DNA from: Herbidospora cretacea
GTDB lineage: Bacteria; Actinomycetota; Actinomycetes; Streptosporangiales; Streptosporangiaceae
Assembly (NCBI RefSeq): GCF_001570605.1
Contig: NZ_BBXG01000013.1
Coordinates: 1 to 64,000, forward strand
DNA: 64,000 nt
Direction of reading: 5' to 3'
Of this stretch, positions 18,821 through 27,611 are shown in pieces. How positions within the stretch are numbered: position 1 is the stretch's first letter; every line of letters begins with the position of its first letter. The notes beneath the pieces were generated by a model that saw nothing but the letters and a program-made list of their open reading frames with translations, made no database searches and was not told where the DNA came from. The position numbers and the translations under genes are program-made.

Positions 18821-19209
18821 TAGGCCGCTTTCGATTCGAGATCGGATTTCTGTCGGCTGAGTTCCGCGACCCGTTCGGCTATGCCCGATCTATCACCGGT
18901 TACTGGGGCGGTGGCCAATGCCTCGATCTCGGCCTGTATCACTTCGACCCTGGCCGTCGTCTGGTGTTCCATCCACTGAAAGTACGGGAGCAGATCATTG
19001 TCGGGCGGCCCGTGGTGGGAGGGACCGGGCGATGGAGAGGCCGAGGGAGGTGGTGACTCGAAGAGCCCGATCATGTCCGCTACAAGAGAGCCCGAGGCCA
19101 CGATCACGCCGAGAATGGTGATCACTAAACTTAGCGCCGAAGCGGCCGCTATCTGTTCTTGGGTTAGATGCAGGCCCCCGCGACTGGGGCGGCGGTGCCG
19201 GGGTTGCAC
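18781..19209 (-). CDS. Hypothetical single-pass membrane protein with coiled coil
   Basis: 142 residues: a basic N terminus, one membrane helix near residues 20-48 (ASALSLVITILGVIVASGSLV), a Pro/Ser-rich spacer (ESPPPSASPSPGPS), then a helical, probably coiled-coil C terminus with heptad-like leucine and alanine spacing (IAERVAELSRQKSDLESKAA). The family is not recognised. GTG start; the 3' end overlaps the second broken gene by 40 bp. Confidence 0.5.
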   Translation of the reverse strand: MQPRHRRPSRGGLHLTQEQIAAASALSLVITILGVIVASGSLVADMIGLFESPPPSASPSPGPSHHGPPDNDLLPYFQWMEHQTTARVEVIQAEIEALATAPVTGDRSGIAERVAELSRQKSDLESKAAYYRRAIRQLSTSS

Positions 19210-19593
19210 GGCTTGATCGTAAATGCAAGAAGTGGGCGGCGGTCGTGGATTCGCTACAAGAGTGGCGATCTCGTGGATGCCGGCGCGGTAAGGCTCTGCT
19301 TTGGGGACGAAACTAGAGACGAGGTGCCGCAGATTCGTACCTGTTCGAACATGCGTTATGTAATCGTCCTACTAGGAACGATCCCGCGCGGAGAGCTTAC
19401 GGGCCATCCCGATCTCCAGTTGCAGGCCGATCGGTCATCACCAGATGGGTGCTGAGCCGGGAAGATGCGGGAAGCGCCTCCCGGCCGAAAGATTCCCGGT
19501 ACAGAACCTCCGCACAGCGGTGAGGTTTCCGACGGAGAGAGTGACGACTTCTCTCTCGTTCGGTGCTTTGACCATGATCGAAGCGCAGCCTGT
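19210..19593. other. Intergenic region, no gene seen
   Basis: Less GC-biased than its surroundings and without a credible reading frame. A 7-bp GAGAGAG/CTCTCTC hairpin with a 9-nt loop (19536-19558) lies just beyond the stop of the minus-strand hydrolase and may terminate it. Confidence 0.4.
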
Positions 19594-20430
19594 TCAGAGC
19601 TGCCGGCCGAGCCAGTCCAGGCCCTCTTCGGCGTGGCCGGCGATCGTGAAGTGGCTGGCGTCCGTGTGGAGGCGTAGTTCGGCGGTGGGGCAGTGGGCTG
19701 CCAGCCAGGTTCCGTGGGAGGCGGGGATGACCCGGTCGGCGGTGCCGTGCAGGAGCAGGACGGGGGCGCTGATGGTGCCGGGGTCGCAGCCCCAGGCGTG
19801 GGTGTAGGAGACGTCGTCGTCGATCTGGCCGTAGGGGCCGGCGGCCAGGGCCGGTTCGCTCACCTTGCCCAGCCAGCTCCACGGGCCCTCGAAGAAGGCC
19901 AGATCGGCTGCGGTGAACTCGCAGTCGTAGGCGAAGTCCGCCTCCTCCAGCGCCGCCCGCACCTCGCGGCCCGCCGCCGCCGTGCCCAGGGCGGCCACCC
20001 CGGACGGGATCATCCCGGCGAACCAGTCCAGCCCGTCCGCGCCGTAGGGGGCGATGCCGGCCAGGCTCAGCACCGCCCGGACGCGGTCACCCAGGACGGC
20101 GGCGCAGCCCAGAGCGTATGTCCCGCCGCCGGAGTAGCCCATCACGGCGAACCGGCCGATGCCGAGGGCGTCCGCGACGGCTGCCGTGTCGGCGGCGACC
20201 GAGGCGACGGTGCGGCCCGGCGCGACGGCGGACCGGCCGTAGCCGGGGCGGTCGAACGACACCCAGCGCAGGCCCAGCCGGTCGGCGGCGGCGAACAGTG
20301 GCTCGGGGGGCGATCCAAGGCTGGGGGTGCCGTGATGCCACAGAACCGGCAGCAGCTCGCTCCTCGCCGGGGCGGTGTCGTACACGTGCAGGGTGCGGCC
20401 CTCGGCCACCTCGACGTCCAGCTCGATCAT
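19594..20430 (-). CDS. Alpha/beta-hydrolase
   Basis: 278-residue cytosolic hydrolase of the alpha/beta fold. Oxyanion strand VLWHHGTPSLG, RPGYGRS, nucleophile elbow GYSGGG (Ser), acid Asp in LLLHGTADRVIP and catalytic His in DASHFTIAGH. No signal peptide. ATG start. The substrate cannot be told from sequence; esterase, epoxide hydrolase and proline iminopeptidase-like activities all occur in this group. Confidence 0.88.
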   Translation of the reverse strand: MIELDVEVAEGRTLHVYDTAPARSELLPVLWHHGTPSLGSPPEPLFAAADRLGLRWVSFDRPGYGRSAVAPGRTVASVAADTAAVADALGIGRFAVMGYSGGGTYALGCAAVLGDRVRAVLSLAGIAPYGADGLDWFAGMIPSGVAALGTAAAGREVRAALEEADFAYDCEFTAADLAFFEGPWSWLGKVSEPALAAGPYGQIDDDVSYTHAWGCDPGTISAPVLLLHGTADRVIPASHGTWLAAHCPTAELRLHTDASHFTIAGHAEEGLDWLGRQL

Positions 20431-20490
20431 GCCGTGATGGTAACGACCGGGCCTTTCAGAGCGCGGGCGGTGGCATTGCGACTCGTGCGG

Positions 20491-20735
20491 TCAGCTCTCT
20501 GAGAGGGGTACGCCGAGGTCTTCCAATAGGTCATCGATGGCAGGCTCTGCGGCGTGGAGGACGACACCGCGCATGGCGCGAGTGGCCAGCAGGCGGTAGG
20601 GGTGTCGAAGCCGGGCGCGCTGTACTGGTCGCGGTGTTTGTCGGCAGATCGGACGGGGACCCAGCGGGGGTCCAGGTCAGGGCCGATGATGACACCGGCG
20701 TAGTCGAAATCGAAGCCTTGGGCACCTGAGAGCAC
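20491..20735 (-). pseudogene. C-terminal remnant of a DUF2075-type helicase
   Basis: One minus-strand frame reads LSGAQGFDFDYAGVIIGPDL, which matches the conserved AQGFEFDYVGVI-type motif of DUF2075/SF1-like helicases. About 30 codons later a different frame supplies the helicase tail, PYRLLATRAMRGVVLHAAE, ending at 20491. The segment between is shorter than in intact relatives and there is no upstream helicase core, so this is a truncated, frameshifted remnant. Intact members are often found in mobile or defence-related regions. Confidence 0.7.
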
Positions 20736-20841
20736 GGGGCGCGATCCCGCTCAGCCGGCTCGCCGGGGCTTTCTCAGCATCGACGCAATGAGCGATCCGT
20801 GTTGTTGAATGGTGATCACTCGACGATCTCTGGAGAATGGC

Positions 20842-21315
20842 ATGGTGCTGACCGAAACACCCCTGGAGGCGTTACCGAGGCAGCAAAGAAGGTGGCCGTT
20901 CTTCGTATGTCTCGCGCTCCTGGCTTCGATCGTCGCCTGCACCCTGGTGTTCGTCGTTCCGCAGTGGCGCAACAACGAGAAGCTGGCCAGGCTGCACGAA
21001 CGAGTGAGCATGCTCTCCCTCCCACCCGACACCGAACATGATCTGCGGGCCGAGGCGAGTGTGGTGGGTCTTCTGTCAGGCAACAGCAACCACTGCGACT
21101 ATCTGGTCCACCTGGCTCTGATCACGAAGCTGCCCGATGCCGAGCTTGTCCGCCACTACGAGTCCGTCACGGTCGAGGGCATCGAGGGCGAAGCGCTCTC
21201 CGGCACCGTATACGTCAGCCCGAGCGGATCATGGCGAGGAGACGGCTCGAAGGAGGTCATCGTGGAATTCTTCGACGGAGGACACGAAGCCGGGTCCGAC
21301 CTGCGCTGCCGCTGA
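20842..21315 (+). CDS. Hypothetical single-pass membrane protein
   Basis: 157 residues: a short cytosolic N terminus, one strong membrane helix near residues 19-40 (FFVCLALLASIVACTLVFVV), then a mostly polar outer part with SNHCDYLVHLAL and SGTVYVSPSGSWRGDGSKEV. GGAGA lies about 7 nt before ATG 20842, which decided the start over an upstream GTG at 20809. Family not recognised; the beta-rich C terminus with a single TM suggests an exported sensor or anchor. Confidence 0.6.
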   Translation: MVLTETPLEALPRQQRRWPFFVCLALLASIVACTLVFVVPQWRNNEKLARLHERVSMLSLPPDTEHDLRAEASVVGLLSGNSNHCDYLVHLALITKLPDAELVRHYESVTVEGIEGEALSGTVYVSPSGSWRGDGSKEVIVEFFDGGHEAGSDLRCR

Positions 21316-21799
21316 CCCGAAGCCCCCGGCGATCGCCGCGACACGCCGGACAGCCCCCCTCAGAACCGAATGTGGTCACAGAGAGTTGAGCCGCCCGAGA
21401 GGGGACTCATGGTTCACTACCGAGATCAGTTCGGTTAAGCGTCCATTCGATGTGCATCTGCCTCACCAGTATGGTCTCCGCGCGATCGGTTCCAGCAACT
21501 GCGGCAGATAGTGTCTTCGCCGGAGGCAGGATCGCCGTGCTCACCACCGAGGGCTCCTTGCCGCCCATCCCAGGGTCGCATCGGGGCACATGGCTTGGGT
21601 ACTTCCGGGGGCCTTGAGGAGACCGGTATTCGCAGGCCGACATGGGTGTTCGAGCGGATGTCCAAGCTCTGGAAGCTTCTCATCATTTCCGCCACCAGTG
21701 ATAAGCGGCCGCGCTCCAGGAAGGCGGCGCGGGCCCCGCTGGTCGGGGGTGCGCGCGTACGAACCTTCAGACTCGGTGGCTTTTCCAGTGAGGAGACGT
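21316..21799. other. Intergenic region, no gene recognised
   Basis: Reading frames in all six directions look random. No transposase ends, tRNA or strong hairpin were seen. It may be decayed DNA continuous with the remnants at 18.3-20.7 kb. Confidence 0.4.
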
Positions 21800-22096
21800 G
21801 TGATCCACGCCGACCTGATCGTCATCTACACCGACCGGCTCGACGCCTGTCACGCCTTCTACTCCGGCCTCGGGCTGACCTTCGAGAGGGAACGGCACGG
21901 CGCGGGCCCCGTGCACTTCGCCGCCACGCTCGGGACCACCGTCATCGAGCTCTACCCGGCGGGCGACCAGCCGCCGACAGGCCGGCTCCGCCTCGGACTG
22001 ACCCTCCAAGCCGGGCCGGGACGGGCGCCCGGACACCACACCCTGACCGACCCCGACGGCAGGACCGTCGCCCTCACCGTCGTCGCCCAGGCCTAG
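21800..22096 (+). CDS. Small VOC/glyoxalase-fold protein
   Basis: 98-residue single VOC module: HADLIVIYTDRLDACHAFYS, then LGLTFERERHGAGPVHFA and the closing TVIELYPAG, ending HTLTDPDGRTVAL. Canonical metal ligands of the fold are only partly recognisable (His in HADLI, Glu in IELYP). AGGAG sits 4 nt before the GTG start. It could be a dioxygenase-like enzyme, antibiotic-binding protein or regulator. The stop overlaps the convergent cupin gene. Confidence 0.8.
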   Translation: MIHADLIVIYTDRLDACHAFYSGLGLTFERERHGAGPVHFAATLGTTVIELYPAGDQPPTGRLRLGLTLQAGPGRAPGHHTLTDPDGRTVALTVVAQA

Positions 22097-22482
22097 AGAG
22101 TCCGGCAGCGATCGGGGGCAGCCGGGGCCTGGTAGCCCGGGACCGACGGCCATCGGACGGTCAGCACGACCGACTCCTCCTCGGCGACCCACGAGTGGTC
22201 GACGCCGTGGCCCCACACCAGGTAGTCGCCCTGTTTCTCCAGCACCACGCTCCGGTCGCGCAGTTCCATCCGGAACCGGCCGCTGATCAGGACGATCATC
22301 GCCGTGCGGGACTCGCCGGTGACCCATTCGGCGCGTTCCTCGCCCTTGGGGTGGACGCCCCACTTGATCTCGACCTCGTCGCTGTGCCTCGGGTCGCCCG
22401 ACGGCTGGAAGTGGCCGAGGAGCCAGCCGCGGTCGAGCAGCGCGTCGGCGTTGGCGTTGCCCACGTACACCCGTTCTGTCAC
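22093..22482 (-). CDS. Cupin-like protein
   Basis: 129-residue single-domain cupin: VEIKWGVHPKGEERAEWV for the first motif, ISGRFRMELRDRSVVLEKQG in the middle and HGVDHSWVAEEESVVLTVRW for the second, with His residues where a metal would bind. Reaction unknown. GTG start. It sits just upstream of dhaM on the same strand but 12 bp away with no clear link to glycerol metabolism. Confidence 0.75.
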   Translation of the reverse strand: MTERVYVGNANADALLDRGWLLGHFQPSGDPRHSDEVEIKWGVHPKGEERAEWVTGESRTAMIVLISGRFRMELRDRSVVLEKQGDYLVWGHGVDHSWVAEEESVVLTVRWPSVPGYQAPAAPDRCRTL

Positions 22483-22493
22483 GAGCCGCGAGG

Positions 22494-22874
22494 TTAGCAG
22501 AGTTTGCCGATCGTCCTGGCCTCCTCCGCCGCCGCGACCACGGCCTCCAGGGTCGCGCCGGTTCCCGCTGTGACCAGGGCCGATATGGCGCCCTCGATGA
22601 ACGGCGCGTCGGCCAGGACCACGTCGGGGCGGTCTTCGACGAAGGCGCGGGCGGTGAGGACGGCGCTGCCGAGGTCCATCAGGACGACCACGCCGTCGCC
22701 CTGGTCGACCTCCGCGACGGCGTTCTCCAGTTTGGTCAGGCTGGTGCCGAGGCCGCCCTCGTCGGTGCCGCCCGCCGGGCGGATCGGGGCGTCGTCGCCG
22801 GCGATGCCGACGGCCAGGGCGACCGCCTCCTCGGCCAGGCGGGCGCTGTGGGAGATGAGGACCAGGCCGACCAT
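22494..22874 (-). CDS. dhaM: Dihydroxyacetone kinase phosphotransferase subunit DhaM
   Basis: 126-residue EIIA-mannose-type protein that passes phosphate from the PTS (HPr) to the ADP bound on DhaL. The phospho-accepting His is in LVLISHSARLAEE, and VVLMDLGSAVLTA is the conserved loop. Only the EIIA-like domain is present, without the HPr and EI-like fusions of E. coli DhaM. ATG overlaps the dhaL stop (TGATG). Third gene of the dhaK-L-M operon. Confidence 0.92.
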   Translation of the reverse strand: MVGLVLISHSARLAEEAVALAVGIAGDDAPIRPAGGTDEGGLGTSLTKLENAVAEVDQGDGVVVLMDLGSAVLTARAFVEDRPDVVLADAPFIEGAISALVTAGTGATLEAVVAAAEEARTIGKLC

Positions 22875-23461
22875 CACGCCGCCCGCAGGCTGTCGATCAC
22901 GATGGCCATCGAGGTCGCGCCGGGGTCCTGGTGGCCGACGCTGCGTTCGCCCAGGTAACTGGCGCGGCCCTTGCGGGCGCGCATCTCCGTGGTGGCCCGG
23001 GCGCCGTCGCGGGCGGCCTGCGCCGCAGCGTCGAAGGACACCTTCAGGGCCGGTACGGCCGGGGCGAGCGCGTCGATCATCGTCTTGTCGCCCTCCGCGG
23101 CCGAACCCAGCTTCATGATCGCCCCCAGGGCGTCGGCGAAGGCGTCGGCCAGCGCCTCCGGCGACACCTCTGCCACGTCGCCGATCGAGCGGCCCAGGGT
23201 GCGGAAGAGAGTGCCGTACAGGGGACCGGACGCGCCGCCCACCTTGCGGATCAGGGTGGTGCCCGTGGTGGTGAGCACGTCGGCGGGGGTCGCCGGAGAG
23301 GTGGTGACCAGGGCCTCCTCCACCGCGGTGAATCCCCGGTCGAGGTTGGAGCCGTGGTCGGCGTCGCCGATGGCGCGGTCGAGGTCGGTCAGGTGGTCGC
23401 GCTCGGCACGGACGCGTTCGGTGACGGTCGCGATCCAGCGCAGGAAGAAGGCCGTGTCCAT
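22874..23461 (-). CDS. dhaL: Dihydroxyacetone kinase ADP-binding subunit DhaL
   Basis: 195-residue nucleotide-binding subunit. LDRAIGDADHGSNLDRG is the Mg-coordinating Asp signature, followed by RKVGGASGPLYGTLF and LGERSVGHQDPGATSMA, all diagnostic of DhaL. ADP stays bound and is rephosphorylated by DhaM. The ATG at 23461 overlaps the dhaK stop (TGATG), so the three subunits are translationally coupled. Confidence 0.94.
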   Translation of the reverse strand: MDTAFFLRWIATVTERVRAERDHLTDLDRAIGDADHGSNLDRGFTAVEEALVTTSPATPADVLTTTGTTLIRKVGGASGPLYGTLFRTLGRSIGDVAEVSPEALADAFADALGAIMKLGSAAEGDKTMIDALAPAVPALKVSFDAAAQAARDGARATTEMRARKGRASYLGERSVGHQDPGATSMAIVIDSLRAA

Positions 23462-24453
23462 CAGCGTCCCCATCGCAGGCCCGGGGTCTCCACCGGGTGG
23501 TCCCAGAGTATCGTCAGCTCGTTGTCGAGCAGGCAGGTCGTGATCGAGAAACCGGCCATGTCCAGGCTGGTCACATAGTTGCCGACCAGGCACCTGGTGG
23601 CGGTCGCGCCCTTCTCCCGCAGGTACGCGTCCACCTCCCCATAGGCCAGATAGAGCTCCATCAGGGGGGTCGCGCCCATGCCGTTCACCATCACGAGCAT
23701 GTCGCCGGAGAACGGGAGATCGGTGTTGAGGGCGTCGAGGGCCACCCGGACGATCTCCCTCGCCTCCCGGTAGGGCTCTCTCGACCGGCCGGGTTCGCCG
23801 TGGATGCCGATGCCGAGTTCGATCTCCGCAGGGCCCAGGTCGAAGGTCGGCTTGCCGGCGGCGGGGACCGTGCCCGCCGAGAAGGCCACGCCGAACGAGC
23901 GGCTGCGCTCGTTGACCGTGCGGGCCATCGCGGCGACCGCCTCCAGCGGGGCGCCCTGCTCGGCCAGGGCGCCGGCCATCTTCTCCACGAACAGGGTCGC
24001 GCCGGTGCCCCGACGGCCCGCCGTGTAGGTCGAATCCTGGACGGCCACGTCGTCGTCGACCAGGACGCTGATCACGTGCACGCCCTCTTCGGCGCAGAGC
24101 TCGGCGGCCATCTCGAAGTTGAGGACGTCGCCGGTGTAGTTCTTCACGATGTGGAGGACGCCCGCGCCGCCGTCGACGGCCTTGGTGGCCTCGATCATCT
24201 GGTCGGGGACCGGGGAGGTGAACACCTCGCCGGGGCAGGCGGCGTCGAGCATGCCGTAACCGACGAAACCGGCGTGGAGCGGCTCGTGGCCCGAGCCACC
24301 GCCCGAGACCAGGCCCACCTTGCCCGGAGTGGGGCCCGAGGCGCGCACCACGATCCGGTTCTCGACGTCGACGCGCAGCGACGGGTGGGCGGCGGCCATG
24401 CCCCGCAGCGTGTCGGGCACGACGTCGCCGACGGCGTTGATGAGTTTCTTCAC
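23461..24453 (-). CDS. dhaK: Dihydroxyacetone kinase substrate-binding subunit DhaK
   Basis: 330-residue subunit that binds dihydroxyacetone as a hemiaminal through the His in [12 protein letters not shown]. Other signatures: [18 protein letters not shown] at the N terminus, [14 protein letters not shown], and [14 protein letters not shown]. First gene of the operon converting dihydroxyacetone to DHAP with PEP as the phosphate source. GTG 24453 was chosen because GGAGG lies 6 nt upstream. No regulator of the DhaS/DhaR type is adjacent. Confidence 0.94.
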   Translation of the reverse strand: MKKLINAVGDVVPDTLRGMAAAHPSLRVDVENRIVVRASGPTPGKVGLVSGGGSGHEPLHAGFVGYGMLDAACPGEVFTSPVPDQMIEATKAVDGGAGVLHIVKNYTGDVLNFEMAAELCAEEGVHVISVLVDDDVAVQDSTYTAGRRGTGATLFVEKMAGALAEQGAPLEAVAAMARTVNERSRSFGVAFSAGTVPAAGKPTFDLGPAEIELGIGIHGEPGRSREPYREAREIVRVALDALNTDLPFSGDMLVMVNGMGATPLMELYLAYGEVDAYLREKGATATRCLVGNYVTSLDMAGFSITTCLLDNELTILWDHPVETPGLRWGR

Positions 24454-24470
24454 GTGTGCCTCCACGGCGA

Positions 24471-24500
24471 AAGGGGAAGCCGGTGTCACGGCTTCCCCTT
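24471..24500 (-). terminator. Terminator after the sortase gene
   Basis: A 12-bp perfect stem (AAGGGGAAGCCG with CGGCTTCCCCTT) and a 6-nt loop lies 8 bp beyond the sortase stop and just upstream of dhaK, separating the two minus-strand units. Confidence 0.85.
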
Positions 24501-24508
24501 CCCGGTGA

Positions 24509-25060
24509 TCAGCGGGCGAACACCACGATGTTGTCGCGGTAGGAGCGCCGGGCCCGGTCGAACGTGCCGCCGCAGGTGATCAGCCTGATCTGGGCGCCGG
24601 AGCCGGAGGAGTAGACGAGCCCGTTCGGGACGTCGTTCTTCGGATAGCGGGCGATCCGGTAGACGGTGAACGTCACGCTCGATCCGTCGGCCCGGTCGAC
24701 GGTGACCCTGTGGCCCCTCCTCAGTTCGCGGAGCCGGTGGAAGACCGCCGGGCCCGATGTGGAGTCGACGTGCGCGGCGATGACCGCGACGCCCTTCTCA
24801 CCCGGTTCGGGGCCGGACTTGTGCCATCCCGCGACGTCGAACCTCTTCGGGGCGATGAGCTTGCCCTTCTCGTCGAGCCTGAGCGGGATGATCGGCGAGT
24901 TGACCCTGATGGCCGGAATGCGGACCCTGGCCGGGTTCGCCACATCCTTGGCAGCCGGGACGACGCCCGCCACCCCGGTGGCCGCCTGAGCCGCCGGCGC
25001 ACCCTCACCCGCACAGGCCGCCAGCAGCAGCGCCCCCGCCAGCAGAGCACCGGCTCTCAT
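24509..25060 (-). CDS. Class F sortase
   Basis: 183-residue cysteine transpeptidase. An N-terminal hydrophobic segment ends in LLAAC, resembling a lipobox, so it may be lipid-anchored. The catalytic domain has His in VIAAHVDST, Cys163 in LITCGGTFD and Arg in SYRDNIVV, the His-Cys-Arg set of sortases, with the short class F form. GAGGA lies 8 nt before ATG 25060; a GTG at 25075 would overlap the previous stop by 4 bp and is an alternative. Probably anchors the protein encoded immediately upstream. Confidence 0.92.
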   Translation of the reverse strand: MRAGALLAGALLLAACAGEGAPAAQAATGVAGVVPAAKDVANPARVRIPAIRVNSPIIPLRLDEKGKLIAPKRFDVAGWHKSGPEPGEKGVAVIAAHVDSTSGPAVFHRLRELRRGHRVTVDRADGSSVTFTVYRIARYPKNDVPNGLVYSSGSGAQIRLITCGGTFDRARRSYRDNIVVFAR

Positions 25061-25071
25061 CGTGCACGTCC

Positions 25072-25473
25072 TCACGACGCCTCACCCTGACGCCGCCGCG
25101 CCAGCATCCCCAGCCCCGCCACGGCCCCGACCCCGGCCACACCGGCGATCCCGAGCGGCACCCACGGGTTCATCCCGCTCTCCTCAGCGGACACGAACCG
25201 CAGATCGGCCGCACCCCCCATCCCGGTCTCCACCCCACCGCTTGGCCGTTCGCCGTCGTCGTCCCGCGTCCCCCCGGCCCCGGTCTCGACGCCACCGCTG
25301 GGCCGGTCGTCATCGTCGTCGTCGTCGCGGCGGTCGTCGTCGTCGGTCACCGTGGTGGACCACGTCGGGGTGGCGTGGGCCGCTGCCGGGAGGGCGGCGG
25401 TGGCGGTGGCCACGGTGGCCACGGTGGCCAGGGCGGCGAGGGCCAGGAGGGCCCGGCGTGCTTCGAGGTTCAT
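25072..25473 (-). CDS. Asp-rich exported protein, probable class F sortase substrate
   Basis: 133 residues. Signal peptide (MNLEARRALLALAALATVAT region, cleavage near AHATP), a run of Asp/Arg (TDDDDRRDDDDDDDRPSGG), two near-identical repeats RPSGGVETGAGG and RPSGGVETGMGG, then a C-terminal hydrophobic helix ending in ARRRQGEAS. That tail has the layout of a cell-wall sorting signal, but no LPXTG is present; GGVETG is a candidate variant site. It is coupled to the sortase gene downstream. The Asp run may bind divalent cations; that is inference. Confidence 0.75.
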   Translation of the reverse strand: MNLEARRALLALAALATVATVATATAALPAAAHATPTWSTTVTDDDDRRDDDDDDDRPSGGVETGAGGTRDDDGERPSGGVETGMGGAADLRFVSAEESGMNPWVPLGIAGVAGVGAVAGLGMLARRRQGEAS

Positions 25474-25563
25474 CTCAGCTCCCTGTCGGGTTCGGTTTCT
25501 CGGTGCTGAGATCAGCGTCGGGAGCGGGGGTTGGGCCTGTCTGAGAGGTGGGTTAGAGCGGTC

Positions 25564-26226
25564 TCATCGGGCCTTGAGGCGGTATCCGGTGCCGCGCACG
25601 GTCTCGATGCGGTCGGGGCCGATCTTGCGGCGGAGGTAGCGGACATAGACGTCCACGACGTTGGAACCCGGGTCGAAGTCGAAGCCCCACACCTGGCTGA
25701 GGAGCTGTTCGCGGGACAGGACCTGCTCGGGGTGGAGGAAGAACGCCTCGGCCAGGGCGAACTCCCGGGTCGACAGGTCGATGGACCGCTCTCCGGCGTG
25801 GGCGCGGCGGGTGCGCAGGTCCAGGGCCAGGTCGCCGACGCGCAGCACGGTCGCCTCGGGGGCGCGTTCGCCGCGCAGGCGCAGCCGGACGCGGGCCAGC
25901 AACTCCTCGAAGGCGAACGGCTTGGCGATGTAGTCGTCGGCGCCGCCCTCCAGGCCCGCGACCGTGTCGCCGACGCTGTCGCGGGCGGTCAGGATGATGA
26001 CGGGGATCTCGGCGCGGGCGGCGCGCAGGCGGCGCAGCACGGTGAAGCCGTCGCTCAGCGGCAGGCCGATGTCCAGGATCATCAGGTCGTGGTCGCCCGT
26101 GCGGGCGTGCTCGTAGGCGGCGAGGCCGTCGGTCACCACGGTCGTCACGAACCCTCCGGCCCGCAGGCCCTTCTCCAGGAAAGCGGCGATGCGGTCCTCG
26201 TCCTCGGCGATCAGAATGCGGTTCAC
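25564..26226 (-). CDS. OmpR-family response regulator
   Basis: 220-residue regulator. Receiver domain with acidic pocket IAEDEDR, phosphoacceptor Asp in LMILDIGLP, Thr in IILTARDS and Lys in DDYIAKPF; then a winged-helix DNA-binding domain ending IGPDRIETVRGTGYRL. GTG start overlaps the kinase stop (GTGA). Located 90 bp upstream of the Asp-rich substrate and sortase genes, which are likely targets. Confidence 0.94.
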   Translation of the reverse strand: MNRILIAEDEDRIAAFLEKGLRAGGFVTTVVTDGLAAYEHARTGDHDLMILDIGLPLSDGFTVLRRLRAARAEIPVIILTARDSVGDTVAGLEGGADDYIAKPFAFEELLARVRLRLRGERAPEATVLRVGDLALDLRTRRAHAGERSIDLSTREFALAEAFFLHPEQVLSREQLLSQVWGFDFDPGSNVVDVYVRYLRRKIGPDRIETVRGTGYRLKAR

Positions 26227-27599
26227 GCGGCCTCCTCAAGGACGAAGGGAAAGGTCAGGACGAACTGGGCGCCGCCACCGGGGGCGTCCATCACGAAGGC
26301 CCGGCCGTCGTGCGCCTCGGCGATCGACCGCACGATCGACAACCCCAGGCCGGAGCCCTCACCGGCGATGCGGGAGCGCTCGAACCGCTGGAAGATGCGC
26401 TCGCGGTCCTCCGGCGCGACCCCCGGGCCGCTGTCGCGGACCCACAGCACCACCTGGCCGTCACGGACCGCCGACCCGGCCGCGACCAGGTCGCCGTCGC
26501 CGGTGTGGCGCACCGCGTTGGCCATGAGCTGCATCAACGCCTGGGTGAGCCGCTGCTGGTCGGCGAGCGCGTACTGCTCGGCCACCTCGTCGACGCGCCA
26601 CTTGCGGTCGGCCAGCGCCCGCGCGCGGGCCACCGCGCCCACGGTGAGCTCGGCGAGCTCGACCGGTTCGAGGGTGACGAAGTTGGGCTGGCCCGCCTTG
26701 GCGAGCGTCAGCAGGTCGTCGACCAGGCGGTTCATCCGGGCCAGCTCGTCGTTGACGAGGGCGAGGGTGTCGCGCTGGTCGTCCGGGTCGTCGCCCATCA
26801 GCTCCAGGTGGCCGCGGATGACCGTGATGGGGGTGCGCAGTTCGTGCCCGGCGTCGTCGGCGAAGGTGCGCTGCGCGGCGAAGGCGTGGTCGAGGCGGTC
26901 GAGCATGTGGTTGAACGTCGCCGCCAGCGCCGCCACGTCGTCGTTGCCGGTGACGTCGAGCCGCCGGGTCAGGTCGGAGCTGTCGGAGATCGCCTCGGCC
27001 GTCTGGCGCACCAGCCTGATCGGGGCGAGCACCCGCCCGGCCACGAACCACCCCGCGCCGCCAGCCAGCGTCAGCGCCGCCAGGCCGGTGATCGCCAGGG
27101 TCTGGACCGACGCCACGATCTCCTCGCGGTGGGCGTCGTAGAAGACCGCCACGACGAACTGGCCGACCTCGCCGCCGACCTGGACGGGAATGGCGGCGTA
27201 GCGCACCCGTCCGGCCGCGCTGTCGGTCCAGCCGGCCACCGGCCTCTGGGTGACCGCCCTGATCCTCCGGAGGAGGGCCTGGTCGTTCTCGACGGGGGCC
27301 AGCCGGTCGACGCCGCTGATCCTGACCTCGTCGCCGACGACCCGGAAGTAGGTCTCCCAGCGGTCGGGGGCGTTCACCGACAGGAAGAGGTCGAGCAGCG
27401 CCGCGGCGCTTCGCGGCGGAGAGTCCTTGGTCTCGTTGGCGACGAACCGGCGCAGTTTCTCGGTCTCGTTCTCCAGCTCGGCGCTGACGCGGGAGTCGAG
27501 CCTGCTGAGCAGGATGCTCCACGTCGCCGACAACGACACCGACAGGGCGAGCGCCACCAGGAAGAGCATCCAGCCCACGATCCGGGCACGGGCGCTCAT
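26223..27599 (-). CDS. Membrane sensor histidine kinase
   Basis: 458 residues: two membrane helices (near residues 10-32 and 175-200) flanking an extracytoplasmic domain of about 140 residues, a HAMP linker, HisKA with FADDAGHELRTPIT (phospho-His), and HATPase with NAVRHT, DSGPGVAPEDRERIF and GSGLGLSIV. Classic EnvZ/PrrB-like layout. ATG start 12 bp after a small Asp-rich protein gene. The signal is unknown; the Asp-rich neighbours suggest a cationic or envelope signal, which is inference. Confidence 0.94.
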   Translation of the reverse strand: MSARARIVGWMLFLVALALSVSLSATWSILLSRLDSRVSAELENETEKLRRFVANETKDSPPRSAAALLDLFLSVNAPDRWETYFRVVGDEVRISGVDRLAPVENDQALLRRIRAVTQRPVAGWTDSAAGRVRYAAIPVQVGGEVGQFVVAVFYDAHREEIVASVQTLAITGLAALTLAGGAGWFVAGRVLAPIRLVRQTAEAISDSSDLTRRLDVTGNDDVAALAATFNHMLDRLDHAFAAQRTFADDAGHELRTPITVIRGHLELMGDDPDDQRDTLALVNDELARMNRLVDDLLTLAKAGQPNFVTLEPVELAELTVGAVARARALADRKWRVDEVAEQYALADQQRLTQALMQLMANAVRHTGDGDLVAAGSAVRDGQVVLWVRDSGPGVAPEDRERIFQRFERSRIAGEGSGLGLSIVRSIAEAHDGRAFVMDAPGGGAQFVLTFPFVLEEAA

Positions 27600-27611
27600 C
27601 GCACCCCGCGC

